A program made the position numbers and the translations under genes. Below the pieces are notes generated by a model, which worked only from the letters and a program-made list of their open reading frames with translations, was not told the DNA's origin and ran no database searches. 64,000 bases of DNA from an uncultured Acetatifactor sp. (lineage in GTDB: Bacteria; Bacillota; Clostridia; Lachnospirales; Lachnospiraceae), in the NCBI GenBank assembly GCA_934426825.1, contig CAKRYI010000005.1:1-64000 (forward strand), in the 5' to 3' direction. Positions within the stretch are counted from its first letter, which is position 1. Every line of letters begins with the position of its first letter. Shown in pieces: positions 42,223-50,556 of the stretch.

Positions 42223-42729
42223 ATTAGCGATTTAATGATTAACGAACAGATTAGGGACAAAGAAGTACGTTTGATTGGAGAAGAGGGCGAACAGCTCGGT
42301 ATCATGTCATCCAGAGATGCACTGAAAATGGCTGAGGAGGCTGGACTGGATTTAGTCAAAATTGCTCCCACTGCGAAGCCCCCTGTTTGCAAGATTGTTG
42401 ACTACGGCAAGTACAAGTACGAGCAGATTAGAAAAGAGAAAGAAGCAAAGAAAAAGCAGAAAACCATTGAAATCAAAGAGATTCGTCTGTCTCCCAACAT
42501 TGATACCAATGATTTGAACACGAAAGTAAATTCTGCAAGAAAATTCCTTTCCAAGGGAGATAAAGTGAAGGTTACACTTCGTTTCCGCGGACGTGAGATG
42601 GCGCATATGAACAACAGCAAGCATATTTTAGATGACATTGCTGAGAGTCTGTCCGACATTGCAGTAGTGGAAAAGGCACCTAAGGTGGAAGGCAGAAGCA
42701 TGACCATGTTTTTAACTGAGAAGCGGTAA
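42223..42729 (+). CDS. infC: translation initiation factor IF-3, AUU start
   Basis: 168 residues when started at an ATT codon seven bases after GGAGGTG, giving (M)SDLMINEQIRDKEVRLIG. The downstream ATG (codon 5) is too far from the ribosome binding site, and upstream frames run into the leader. A rare AUU start is the known hallmark of infC, letting IF-3 limit its own translation. The N-domain ends near RKEKEAKKKQK (linker), and the C-domain carries EIRLSPNIDTNDLNTK. It opens the infC-rpmI-rplT operon. Confidence 0.96.
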   Translation: MSDLMINEQIRDKEVRLIGEEGEQLGIMSSRDALKMAEEAGLDLVKIAPTAKPPVCKIVDYGKYKYEQIRKEKEAKKKQKTIEIKEIRLSPNIDTNDLNTKVNSARKFLSKGDKVKVTLRFRGREMAHMNNSKHILDDIAESLSDIAVVEKAPKVEGRSMTMFLTEKR

Positions 42730-42775
42730 GCGTTTTGGTTAAAATAGATTATTAAAAGTTTAGGAGGAAATAGTT

Positions 42776-42973
42776 ATGCCCAAAATGAAGACAAGCAGAG
42801 CAGCAGCTAAGCGCTTTAAAGTAACAGGAACCGGTAAGTTAAAGAGAGCAAAAGCGTATAAGAGCCATATCTTAACCAAGAAATCCACAAAGAGAAAACG
42901 TAATCTGAGAAAGCCTGCAATCACGGATGCAACGAACGTTAAGAATATGAAGAAGATTTTACCTTATTTATAA
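42776..42973 (+). CDS. rpmI: 50S ribosomal protein L35
   Basis: 65 residues, very basic. The family opening PKMKTSRAAAKRFKVTGTGKL and the KRKRNLRKPA stretch are present. Ribosome binding site AGGAGG. Middle gene of the operon, 24 bases before rplT. Confidence 0.98.
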   Translation: MPKMKTSRAAAKRFKVTGTGKLKRAKAYKSHILTKKSTKRKRNLRKPAITDATNVKNMKKILPYL

Positions 42974-42997
42974 TTCAGGCAAGGAGGAGAATGAGAC

Positions 42998-43354
42998 ATG
43001 GCAAGAATTAAAGGTGGCTTAAATGCCAAGAAGAAACATAATAGAGTATTGAAACTTGCAAAAGGTTACAGAGGAGCCAGAAGCAAGCAGTATAGAGTAG
43101 CAAAACAGTCTGTTATGAGAGCATTAACCAGCTCTTATGCAGGTAGAAAAGAAAGAAAGCGTCAGTTCAGACAGCTTTGGATTGCACGTATCAATGCAGC
43201 AGCAAGACTGAACGGTCTGTCCTACAGCAAGTTCATGTATGGTCTGAAACTTGCAGGCGTTGACATGAACAGAAAAATGCTGGCTGAGATGGCTGTAAAT
43301 GATGCAGAGGGATTCAAGACTCTGGCAGAGCTGGCTAAGACCAAGATTGCGTAA
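42998..43354 (+). CDS. rplT: 50S ribosomal protein L20
   Basis: 118 residues. The long basic N-terminal helix (RIKGGLNAKKKHNRVLKLAK, GYRGARSKQYR) and the globular C-terminal domain (FRQLWIARINAAARLNGLSY) are typical. L20 is the likely repressor of its own operon through the leader upstream. Ribosome binding site AAGGAGG. Confidence 0.98.
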   Translation: MARIKGGLNAKKKHNRVLKLAKGYRGARSKQYRVAKQSVMRALTSSYAGRKERKRQFRQLWIARINAAARLNGLSYSKFMYGLKLAGVDMNRKMLAEMAVNDAEGFKTLAELAKTKIA

Positions 43355-43384
43355 GCAATTTGAATTTGTAATTGAGAGTGATGG

Positions 43385-43420
43385 AAAAACGTCTGATTGG
43401 GGAACCGGTCGGACGTTTTT
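43385..43420 (+). terminator. terminator of infC-rpmI-rplT
   Basis: AAAAACGTC pairs with GACGTTTTT, with a small loop extension. Confidence 0.85.
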
Positions 43421-43457
43421 AGCTATATGGCGTAGGGCAATAGAAGCGGAGGAAAAG

Positions 43458-44246
43458 ATGAAGATTATCTTTTTTGACATAGACGGAACTTTGTTCGGCG
43501 GCGGCTCCCAGGAAATGTCAGAGAGTACCAAAAAGGCAATTTCTCTGGCAAGGCAAAATGGGAATCTCTGCTTTATCAATACCGGCAGAACACGAAAACT
43601 GGTGGGAGAGGAAATTACCGGTCAGGTGGAGTTTGACGGATTGCTGCTGGGGTGCGGCACGATGGCAGTATACCATGACGAGGTGTTGATGCACCGGACT
43701 TTTGAGATGGATTTGTCCCTCCGAATCATGGATGGACTGAAAAAGAATGGAATTGACGCTGTACTGGAGGGCAGTGAAGAGGTATATGTTCCTAAACCGG
43801 AGGATGTCCGTACCCGGACATTCAGAGAGTATCTGGAGAGATTTCCGAAGGAATATACCGCCAGCGACATTAGTCTGGCACCGGGACATTTTGATAAGTT
43901 TTTTGCCTATGTGGATGAGCGTGAACGGATGGACGCCTTTGCGGCAGAGTTTGAGCAACTGGATTTTATTGACCGGGAAAACGGCTATTTCGAGGTGATT
44001 CCCAAGGGGTGTTCCAAGGCAACGGCAATTCATTATATTACGGATTTGCTGAAAATTCCGATGGAGGACACGGTTGCTATCGGTGACAGCACCAATGACC
44101 TTCCCATGCTTTCCTGTGCGCATACAAGCATTGCCATGGTAAACGCCACGCAGACGGTGAAAGACATGGTGGATTATGTTACCACGGATGTTACGAAAGA
44201 CGGAATCTGGAATGCCTTAAAATGGCTGGGCGTGCTGGACAAGTGA
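43458..44246 (+). CDS. Cof-type HAD-superfamily phosphatase
   Basis: 262 residues. HAD motif I FFDIDGTLFGGG (nucleophile Asp7, acid/base Asp9), motif II Thr in NTGRTRK, the Lys in GCSKATAIHYI, and motif IV GDSTNDLPML. A C2 cap insert occupies about residues 80-185, as in Cof/YwpJ-type sugar-phosphate phosphatases. The substrate is not readable. Start preceded by CGGAGGAAAAG. Followed closely by a small hypothetical gene. Confidence 0.9.
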   Translation: MKIIFFDIDGTLFGGGSQEMSESTKKAISLARQNGNLCFINTGRTRKLVGEEITGQVEFDGLLLGCGTMAVYHDEVLMHRTFEMDLSLRIMDGLKKNGIDAVLEGSEEVYVPKPEDVRTRTFREYLERFPKEYTASDISLAPGHFDKFFAYVDERERMDAFAAEFEQLDFIDRENGYFEVIPKGCSKATAIHYITDLLKIPMEDTVAIGDSTNDLPMLSCAHTSIAMVNATQTVKDMVDYVTTDVTKDGIWNALKWLGVLDK

Positions 44247-44268
44247 GAAAGCGGAAGGAGTACACAAG

Positions 44269-44505
44269 ATGATAAATCCGGGAATGATGATGAAATTGAT
44301 GAGCGCAAAAAATACATTTGTGAAAAATCATCCTAAATTTGAGGCTTTTGTGAAGGCAGTGTTTTTGCGGGAAGGTGGAATTACGGAGGGAACTATTATA
44401 GAAATCACGGTTACACGACCCGGTGAACAGCCCATATCCACCAATCTCAAAGTACAGCAGTCAGATTTGGATTTGGCAAGGGAATTGAAAAATTTAGGAC
44501 AGTAG
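44269..44505 (+). CDS. conserved small hypothetical protein, 78 aa
   Basis: Ribosome binding site GGAAGGAG. Starts MINPGMMMKLMSAKNTFVKNHP, followed by a strand-rich part (GTIIEITVTRPGEQPISTNLKV) and a C-terminal helix. Soluble, with no family I can name with certainty. Lies 22 bases after the HAD gene and before a terminator, so probably co-transcribed with it. Confidence 0.75.
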   Translation: MINPGMMMKLMSAKNTFVKNHPKFEAFVKAVFLREGGITEGTIIEITVTRPGEQPISTNLKVQQSDLDLARELKNLGQ

Positions 44506-44520
44506 GGTGGAAAAGACACA

Positions 44521-44555
44521 AAAATGGTATGGGCAAACCCCATACCATTTTTTTC
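44521..44555. terminator. terminator between convergent genes
   Basis: AAAATGGTATGGG pairs with CCCATACCATTTT over a CAAAC loop, with T on one side and A on the other. It can serve both strands. Confidence 0.85.
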
Positions 44556-44593
44556 GTGGTGCGCCTTGCGGTGCACGCTTTCCTATCGTTAAA

Positions 44594-45958
44594 TTATTCC
44601 GCAATTTTTCTTGCTACGTATACGCCGCTGGCGGAGGCATGGGACAGGGAGTGGGTCACACCGCTGCCGTCACCGATAATGTAAAGTCCTTTATGGCAGC
44701 ATTCCAGATTTTCGTCCAGTTCCACTTCCATATTATAGAATTTTACTTCCACACCGTAGAGCAGGGTGTCATCATTGGCAGTTCCCGGAGCAATTTTATC
44801 CAAGGCGTAAATCATTTCAATGATTCCGTCCAAAATACGTTTGGGCAGAACCAGACTCAAATCACCGGGAGTGGCTGCCAATGTAGGCTGTACCAGTCCT
44901 TCCTCAATACGCTTTGTATTACTTCTGCGTCCTCTCACCAGATCACCGAATCTCTGGACAATGACACCGCCGCCAAGCATATTGGAAAGTCTTGCAATAC
45001 TTTCGCCGTATCCGTTGCTGTCCTTGAACGGCTCGGAGAAATGTTTTGCCACCAGCAGTGCAAAGTTGGTGTTTGCAGTACGCTTCTCCACATCTTCATA
45101 GCTATGTCCGTTTACGGTGACGATTCCGTTGGTGTTCTCGTTTACCACGATACCGTAGGGATTCATACAGAAGGTTCTTACATTATCCTCAAACTTTTCC
45201 GTGCGGTAGACAATTTTACTTTCATACAGTTCGTCCGTTAAGTGGGAAAAGATAACTGCAGGCAATTCCACTCTGACACCAATGTCCACACGGTTTGATT
45301 TAGTGGGAATATTTAAGTCTTTGCAGACCGTTTCCATCCATTTGCTGCCGCTTCGACCCACAGAAATGATACACTGTTTGCAGGAGTAGGACTCTTTTTC
45401 CGTATGTATTACATAGCCGTCGTCCGCAAGCTCGATTTTAGTCACTGGTGTGTCAAAGTAAAAGTCTATCTTGTCTTTCAAGGCCGCATAAAGATTTTCC
45501 AAAACGATAAAGTTAATATCCGTGCCCAAATGGCGGACAGATGCGTCCAGTAGATTTAACTTGTTCTGGAGGCACAATTTCTTGAAATGGGTACCGGCGG
45601 TGGAATACATTTTGGTTCCCTCGCCGCCATATTCCATATTAATGCTGTCGACATATTTCATCAAATCAATGGCTTCCTTTTTGCCGACATATTCGTACAG
45701 AGTGCCGCCAAAGTCATTGGTGATATTATATTTTCCATCGGAAAATGCACCGGCGCCGCCGAAACCGCTCATGATGGAGCAGGATTTGCAACCGATACAA
45801 TTCTTGATTTTCTCACCGTCAATAGGGCAGTGGCGCTTTTCCAGACTGTGTCCGGCTTCAAAAACCGCTACCTTTACCTCAGGCTTTTTCTTCATTAATT
45901 CATAAGCGGAAAAAATTCCTCCGGGGCCTGCGCCCACAATAATTACATCATATTTCAT
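44594..45958 (-). CDS. FAD-dependent oxidoreductase (NAD(FAD)-utilising dehydrogenase type)
   Basis: 454 residues. N-terminal FAD-binding Rossmann motif VIIVGAGPGGIFSAYEL. Then a cysteine-rich stretch CIGCKSCSIMSGFGGAGAFSDGK, seen in a family of uncharacterised FAD-dependent dehydrogenases. The C-terminal FAD-binding part has LYIIGDGSGVTHSLSHASASG. Substrate unknown. The start was set at the ATG five bases after CGGAGGG; upstream in-frame residues have no ribosome binding site. Monocistronic on the minus strand. Confidence 0.87.
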   Translation of the reverse strand: MKYDVIIVGAGPGGIFSAYELMKKKPEVKVAVFEAGHSLEKRHCPIDGEKIKNCIGCKSCSIMSGFGGAGAFSDGKYNITNDFGGTLYEYVGKKEAIDLMKYVDSINMEYGGEGTKMYSTAGTHFKKLCLQNKLNLLDASVRHLGTDINFIVLENLYAALKDKIDFYFDTPVTKIELADDGYVIHTEKESYSCKQCIISVGRSGSKWMETVCKDLNIPTKSNRVDIGVRVELPAVIFSHLTDELYESKIVYRTEKFEDNVRTFCMNPYGIVVNENTNGIVTVNGHSYEDVEKRTANTNFALLVAKHFSEPFKDSNGYGESIARLSNMLGGGVIVQRFGDLVRGRRSNTKRIEEGLVQPTLAATPGDLSLVLPKRILDGIIEMIYALDKIAPGTANDDTLLYGVEVKFYNMEVELDENLECCHKGLYIIGDGSGVTHSLSHASASGVYVARKIAE

Positions 45959-46027
45959 AACACCCTCCGTTCGCCCGCTGGGCAGGTTGAAATGTGGTAT
46001 ATTAATGCCGTTAAAGCAACCGATATC

Positions 46028-46056
46028 AATATACCCTTTTTGAGGAATTAAGTCAA
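46028..46056 (-). promoter_or_regulatory. promoter of the flavoprotein gene
   Basis: On the minus strand TTGACT, 17 bases, TATATT. Confidence 0.7.
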
Positions 46057-46145
46057 CTATTGCGGAGGGGGAATCCTGTGTCACGGAAAGTCCCTGAAAG
46101 AGATATAGAAAATTTCAAAAAGACGTGGTACAATAAAAAACGAAA

Positions 46146-46164
46146 CTGCCCATGGCAGATTTTT
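46146..46164 (+). terminator. small hairpin plus T run in the metY leader
   Basis: CTGCC-CAT-GGCAG followed by ATTTTT, about 50 bases before the metY start. It looks like a minimal attenuator, but the stem is short. No SAM riboswitch is evident in the leader. Confidence 0.35.
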
Positions 46165-46215
46165 ACAAAGAAAAACAAAATTTATTTTATAAAAAAGCAT
46201 AAGGAGGATTCAAGG

Positions 46216-47487
46216 GTGAAAATCAACAGCATTTGCGTACAGGGAGGCTATACTCCCGGAAACGGTGAGCCGCGTCAGATTCCCATTATTCAGAGTACCA
46301 CTTTTAAGTACAGTACCAGTGAGGATATGGGAAAACTTTTTGATTTGGAGGCGTCCGGATATTTCTATACCAGACTGCAGAACCCTACCAATGATATGGT
46401 TGCGGCAAAGATTGCACAGTTGGAGGGCGGTACGGCTGCAATGCTTACCAGCAGCGGACAGGCTGCAAATTTTTATGCCCTCTTCAATATTTGCGGATGC
46501 GGTGACCATATTGTGGCTTCCAGCAGTATCTACGGCGGAACTTACAACCTGATAGCCGTTACCATGAAGCGCATGGGAATTGATGTAACCTTTGTGCATC
46601 CCGATGCAACAGAGGAGGAACTCAGCGCGGCATTTCAGGAGAATACCAAGGCTATGTTCGGTGAGACCATTGCCAATCCGGCACTTACGGTTCTGGATAT
46701 TGAGAAATTTGCAAAGGTTGCGCATGCACACGGTGTGCCTCTGATTGTGGACAATACATTCCCTACACCGGTGAACTGCCGTCCTTTTGAGTGGGGAGCA
46801 GACATAGTAACACATTCTACAACCAAATATATGGACGGACACGGTGCAGGAGTCGGCGGAGCCATTGTTGACAGCGGAAAATTTGACTGGATGGCGCATG
46901 CGGACAAATATCCCGGACTTTGTACTCCGGATGAGAGTTACCATGGAGTGACTTATGTGGAGAGATTCGGAAATGAGGGCGCATTTATTACAAAGTGTAC
47001 TACCCAGCTGATGAGAGATTTGGGTTCCATTCAGAGCCCTCAGAATGCTTTTATTCTGAATCTGGGTCTGGAGAGCCTGCATGTGAGAATGCAGCGTCAT
47101 TGTGAAAATGGTCTGGCAGTGGCACAGTTTTTGCAAAATCACCCCGCAGTGGCATATGTCAATTACTGTGGACTGGAAGGGGACAAGTATCATGAACTTG
47201 CAAAAAAATATCTGCCCAACGGAAGCTGCGGCGTAGTTTCCTTCGGATTAAAGGGCGGACGTGACGCGGCAAGCAGCTTTATGAAGAAATTGAAGATGGG
47301 CGCCATTGAAACTCATGTGGCAGATGCAAGAACCTGCTGTCTGAATCCTGCATCCAGCACACACCGCCAGATGACGGACGAACAGTTAAAAGAGGCGGGA
47401 GTACCTGCAGAGTTAATCCGAATCAGTGTCGGCATTGAGGATAAAGAGGATTTGATTGCGGATTTGGCACAGGCTTTGGAGAATTAA
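46216..47487 (+). CDS. metY: O-acetylhomoserine sulfhydrylase
   Basis: 423 residues, PLP-dependent Cys/Met metabolism family. The PLP-binding lysine is Lys204 in HSTTKYMDGHG. YTRLQNPTND, GETIANPALTVLDI and LNPASSTHRQMTDEQL are family motifs. The insert with WMAHADKYPGLCTPDESYHG is typical of O-acetylhomoserine sulfhydrylases rather than cystathionine synthases. It forms homocysteine from O-acetylhomoserine and sulfide. The start is a GTG eight bases after AAGGAGG. Three bases separate it from the esterase gene. Confidence 0.93.
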   Translation: MKINSICVQGGYTPGNGEPRQIPIIQSTTFKYSTSEDMGKLFDLEASGYFYTRLQNPTNDMVAAKIAQLEGGTAAMLTSSGQAANFYALFNICGCGDHIVASSSIYGGTYNLIAVTMKRMGIDVTFVHPDATEEELSAAFQENTKAMFGETIANPALTVLDIEKFAKVAHAHGVPLIVDNTFPTPVNCRPFEWGADIVTHSTTKYMDGHGAGVGGAIVDSGKFDWMAHADKYPGLCTPDESYHGVTYVERFGNEGAFITKCTTQLMRDLGSIQSPQNAFILNLGLESLHVRMQRHCENGLAVAQFLQNHPAVAYVNYCGLEGDKYHELAKKYLPNGSCGVVSFGLKGGRDAASSFMKKLKMGAIETHVADARTCCLNPASSTHRQMTDEQLKEAGVPAELIRISVGIEDKEDLIADLAQALEN

Positions 47488-47490
47488 TAA

Positions 47491-48303
47491 ATGGCTTATT
47501 TACAGATGAATTTGTATTCACAGTCCCTTATGCGCACAGTCCCGGTGAATGTGATTCTCCCGGTGGAGAATCATTATGTCCCCGGACTGGCAAAAGGGCA
47601 GGAGGAATGTTTTAAAACACTGTATCTTTTGCACGGCGTTATGGGAAATCACATGGACTGGGTGAACGGAACCAGAATCCAGCGATTTGCTACGGAAAGA
47701 AATCTTGCGGTGGTCATGCCTGCAGGAGAAAATGCCTTTTATGTGGACCACAGGGATTCCCACAATCTGTATGGAACATTCGTGGGAGAGGAACTTGTGG
47801 AGCTTACCAGAAGGATTTTTCCGCTGTCCCGAAAAAGGGAGGACACTTTTATCGGCGGACTTTCCATGGGCGGTTACGGCGCAATGAGAAACGGTCTGAA
47901 ATACCACGAAACCTTCGGATATATCGTATCGTTGTCGGGGGCATTGTTGATTGATGAAATGCCGAAATACGGCGAGGATGCGCCTATGTTTTTCAGAAGG
48001 GGTTCCTTTGTAAAAGACTGTTTCGGAGATTTGACTGCTTTGCAGGAAAGCGATAAGAATCCCAAGTATTTAATCCGGAAATTAAAAGAAGCAGGTGCGG
48101 AAATTCCCCGGATTTATATGGCATGCGGTGAGCAGGATGAACTGCTTGTGCACAATCGGGATTTTGCGGATTTTTTGAAAAAGCAGGAAGTGGATGCCGT
48201 CTTTGAAGTCGGTCCGGGAAATCATGAATGGGATTTCTGGGATACTTATATCAAAAAGGCGCTTGACTGGCTCCCTACGGAGCCGTGCGGACACGCTGTA
48301 TAA
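47491..48303 (+). CDS. esterase D/FrmB-like alpha/beta hydrolase
   Basis: 270 residues. Ser125 in GGLSMGGYGAM is the nucleophile; Asp216 (CGEQDELL) and His245 (GNHEWDFW) complete the triad. LYLLHGVMGNHMDWVNG carries the oxyanion region. No signal peptide, so cytoplasmic. Related proteins are acyl or acetyl-xylan esterases and S-formylglutathione hydrolases. Specificity is open. Being translationally close to metY hints at a shared transcript, though no metabolic link is clear. Its 3' end overlaps trpF by 29 bases. Confidence 0.85.
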   Translation: MAYLQMNLYSQSLMRTVPVNVILPVENHYVPGLAKGQEECFKTLYLLHGVMGNHMDWVNGTRIQRFATERNLAVVMPAGENAFYVDHRDSHNLYGTFVGEELVELTRRIFPLSRKREDTFIGGLSMGGYGAMRNGLKYHETFGYIVSLSGALLIDEMPKYGEDAPMFFRRGSFVKDCFGDLTALQESDKNPKYLIRKLKEAGAEIPRIYMACGEQDELLVHNRDFADFLKKQEVDAVFEVGPGNHEWDFWDTYIKKALDWLPTEPCGHAV

Positions 48304-48883
48304 ATAAATCAATGCGGGCGGGGTCCTTGCCGGGACAGTCAGTGTATTCCACACCGGAGGACACGTCCACCCCGTCTGGGTGTACATGGGCGATTGCCGC
48401 CTGCACATTATCACAGTGAAGCCCGCCGGCAAGAAACAGCATTTTTTCGTCACGGGGAATCCGTGTGACGAGGCTCCAGTCAAAGGTTTTGCCGCTGCCG
48501 GGTTCTTGGGCATCGAACACATATCCCGCAATCTGTGGACAGCGGTGGAAGAAATCATACTGTTCCATATCCGCCACATTAAATGCTTTCAGAATGGGCG
48601 TGTGAATGGCAGAGAGCATTTCGTCGGAAAGTGCTCCGTGAATTTGCAGATAATCAAAACCGAGTGCTTCCAGCTGCCGGATTTCGGAGACGGATGGGGA
48701 AACAACCACTGCCACTTTGCGGATATTTTTATCCAGTGCCTGCATAATTCTGCCTGCCTGTTCGGGCGAGATATTGCGCTTGCTTTTTGGAAAAAAAAGC
48801 ACCATACCTGCAAAATCCACATGATTGCGGTTCAGGTATTCTGCCTCCGAAGGACTGGTCAGACCACAGATTTTGATTTTCAT
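48275..48883 (-). CDS. trpF: phosphoribosylanthranilate isomerase
   Basis: 202 residues. The (beta/alpha)8 isomerase of tryptophan synthesis. KIKICGLTSPSEAEYLN carries the catalytic Cys6; VDFAGMVLFFPKSKRNIS and the catalytic Asp region AQEPGSGKTFDW are present; LAGGLHCDNVQAA and GVDVSSGVEY form the phosphate site. No other trp gene is in the window, so it is an orphan here. The start ATG follows GAAGG. A good minus-strand promoter precedes it. Confidence 0.92.
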   Translation of the reverse strand: MKIKICGLTSPSEAEYLNRNHVDFAGMVLFFPKSKRNISPEQAGRIMQALDKNIRKVAVVVSPSVSEIRQLEALGFDYLQIHGALSDEMLSAIHTPILKAFNVADMEQYDFFHRCPQIAGYVFDAQEPGSGKTFDWSLVTRIPRDEKMLFLAGGLHCDNVQAAIAHVHPDGVDVSSGVEYTDCPGKDPARIDLFIQRVRTAP

Positions 48884-48926
48884 AAAAGCTACCTTCTTTC
48901 TTGCCTGCGTTGTCAGGAACGATTTT

Positions 48927-48955
48927 ATTGTAATAGATGAAGCGTGGATTGGCAA
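48927..48955 (-). promoter_or_regulatory. trpF promoter
   Basis: On the minus strand TTGCCA, 17 bases, TACAAT, ending about 44 bases before the start codon. I see no trp attenuator. Confidence 0.65.
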
Positions 48956-49019
48956 GGGGAAGGAATAGATTCACACCGGGCGGCATAGAGTGTTTGGAGA
49001 GCACAGGACGTGGTGAAGT

Positions 49020-50162
49020 ATGGACATCTATGTGGTGAATCCGGGCGACAATGTAGATTTGATAGCCTTCTATTATAATGTGAGTGCAGCGCAGATTATT
49101 TTTGACAATCAATTAGTATATCCGTACGAGCTTGCCGTGGGGCAGGCTCTTTTTATTGGGGGAGGGGAACGCCGTCCGTCCCGGAGCATTGTGGCGAATG
49201 GGTATGCCTATCCCTTTATCAGCGAATGGGTGCTCAGGCAGACGCTTCCCTATTTGTCCGGTTTGTTTGTGTTTTCCTATGGATTTACGGCGGAGGGAAA
49301 TCTGATTCCGCCGTTACTGGCGGATGAGCCGCTGATTGCGGCGGCATATGAATTTGGGACAGCGCCTGTTCTGGTGCTGACACCTTTCGGACCGGACGGC
49401 AGATTCAATAACCGTCTGATTAGCTCTGTGGTAAACAATGAGATTTATGCGGAAACGCTGATACAGAATCTGTTATATTTAATGGAAGAGAAAGGTTACC
49501 GCGGTGTGGATATTGATTTTGAATATATTTTAGCGGAGGACAGGGACGCTTTCAGTGCCTTTGTGTGGCAGGTGGCGGAGGCAATGCGGGAACAGGGGTA
49601 TCGGACATCCGTTGCCTTGGCGCCCAAGACTTCCTCCGACCAGCCGGGACTTTTATATGAGGGAAAAGATTACCGTGCTTTGGGGGAGGCAGCAGACTCC
49701 GTGCTTCTCATGACCTATGAGTGGGGGTATACTTACAGTCCGCCCATGGCGGTAGCTCCGATCAATAAAGTGCGGCAGGTGGTGGAATATGCCCTTACGG
49801 AAATTGCGGCAGAAAAAATTGATTTGGGTATTCCAAATTATGGATATGACTGGCCGCTGCCGTATGAAAAGGGAGTGACAAAGGCAACCACCATCAACAA
49901 CGTACAGGCGGTGCGGATTGCCATTGAGCAGGGGGCGCAGATTCAGTTTGATGAGACGGCGCAGACTCCCTATTTCCGTTACACTGACAGAGCAAACGGA
50001 ACGGAACATGAAGTGTGGTTTGAGGATGTGAGGAGCTTACAGGCAAAGTTTAACCTAATCGAAGAATACAGCCTCAGAGGATGCGGATACTGGCAGATTA
50101 TGCAGTGGTTCCGCGCAAACTGGCTCCTCCTCTCCAGCAAATTTTACATTCGTAAAGATTGA
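49020..50162 (+). CDS. LysM plus GH18 glycosidase, spore cortex-lytic type (SleL/YaaH-like)
   Basis: 380 residues. One LysM domain (residues 1-46, IYVVNPGDNVDLIAFYYNVS) is followed by a GH18 barrel whose catalytic motif is GVDIDFEY with Glu168. QIMQWFRANW closes the barrel. There is no signal peptide, as in SleL/YaaH, which reach the spore by coat assembly. By family it is an N-acetylglucosaminidase acting on cortex peptidoglycan during germination or maturation. With sigH in the window this supports a spore-forming host. Confidence 0.88.
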   Translation: MDIYVVNPGDNVDLIAFYYNVSAAQIIFDNQLVYPYELAVGQALFIGGGERRPSRSIVANGYAYPFISEWVLRQTLPYLSGLFVFSYGFTAEGNLIPPLLADEPLIAAAYEFGTAPVLVLTPFGPDGRFNNRLISSVVNNEIYAETLIQNLLYLMEEKGYRGVDIDFEYILAEDRDAFSAFVWQVAEAMREQGYRTSVALAPKTSSDQPGLLYEGKDYRALGEAADSVLLMTYEWGYTYSPPMAVAPINKVRQVVEYALTEIAAEKIDLGIPNYGYDWPLPYEKGVTKATTINNVQAVRIAIEQGAQIQFDETAQTPYFRYTDRANGTEHEVWFEDVRSLQAKFNLIEEYSLRGCGYWQIMQWFRANWLLLSSKFYIRKD

Positions 50163-50243
50163 CCCTTCGCCCGCCCTTTGATACCTTCCCCTTTCATTTC
50201 CTTTCAGTTCCCTTTCATTCCTTACCATTTTTCAGGAATGTGA

Positions 50244-50372
50244 GCAAATATTTCCGGCGAAGTTCCTTAAAAAACGTCGGCATTAAGATTTTCGGAGTGA
50301 CAGCGAACGAAAATCTGTACGTGCCGCTACGTTTTTTGCGGAGCGAAAGCGTAACTGAGCGGAAATATTTGC
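50244..50372. repeat. large nested palindromic element, 129 bases
   Basis: Outer arms GCAAATATTTCCG (50244-50256) and CGGAAATATTTGC (50360-50372) are perfectly complementary. Inside, AAAAAACGT (50269-50277) pairs with ACGTTTTTT (50329-50337), continued by CGGCA/TGCCG. Innermost, AGATTTTCG (50286-50294) pairs with CGAAAATCT (50308-50316). A side hairpin holds GGAGCGAAAGC. No coding capacity. It fills much of the gap between the GH18 and helicase genes. The rest of that gap holds a T/C-rich stretch after the GH18 stop and the helicase promoter and leader. Confidence 0.75.
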
Positions 50373-50432
50373 GTCTCTATTGTCTCAAACATGGTTTCTG
50401 GAACTTATCCCGAACTCAGGAATTGAAAACAC

Positions 50433-50461
50433 TTGTGCTTTGCCCTGCGTTGTGCTATACT
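50433..50461 (+). promoter_or_regulatory. promoter of the DEAD-box helicase gene
   Basis: TTGTGC, 17 bases, TATACT; the expected start of transcription is near 50468. Confidence 0.65.
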
Positions 50462-50487
50462 CATCACTGATGTTGAGACAATGATGG

Positions 50488-50526
50488 GAGAAATCATGAA
50501 CAACGAGTAATGGTTTCTCTTTTTTT
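50488..50526 (+). terminator. attenuator in the helicase leader, overlapping a mini-ORF
   Basis: GAGAAATCAT pairs with ATGGTTTCTC (one G-U) and is followed by seven T, inside the 5' leader and before the helicase start. The loop side carries ATG AAC AAC GAG TAA (encoding MNNE), preceded by GGGAG, so a translating ribosome would disrupt the stem. Upstream, ATTGTCTCAA near 50378 and TTGAGACAAT near 50473 are also complementary, though the first copy lies before the promoter. Confidence 0.7.
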
Positions 50527-50556
50527 GTGTATAAAATCGAAAGGATGTAAACAAAC

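Noticed and set aside
44507..45241. 244-codon plus-strand frame
   Set aside because: Antisense to the flavoprotein gene, which has FAD motifs and a good start.
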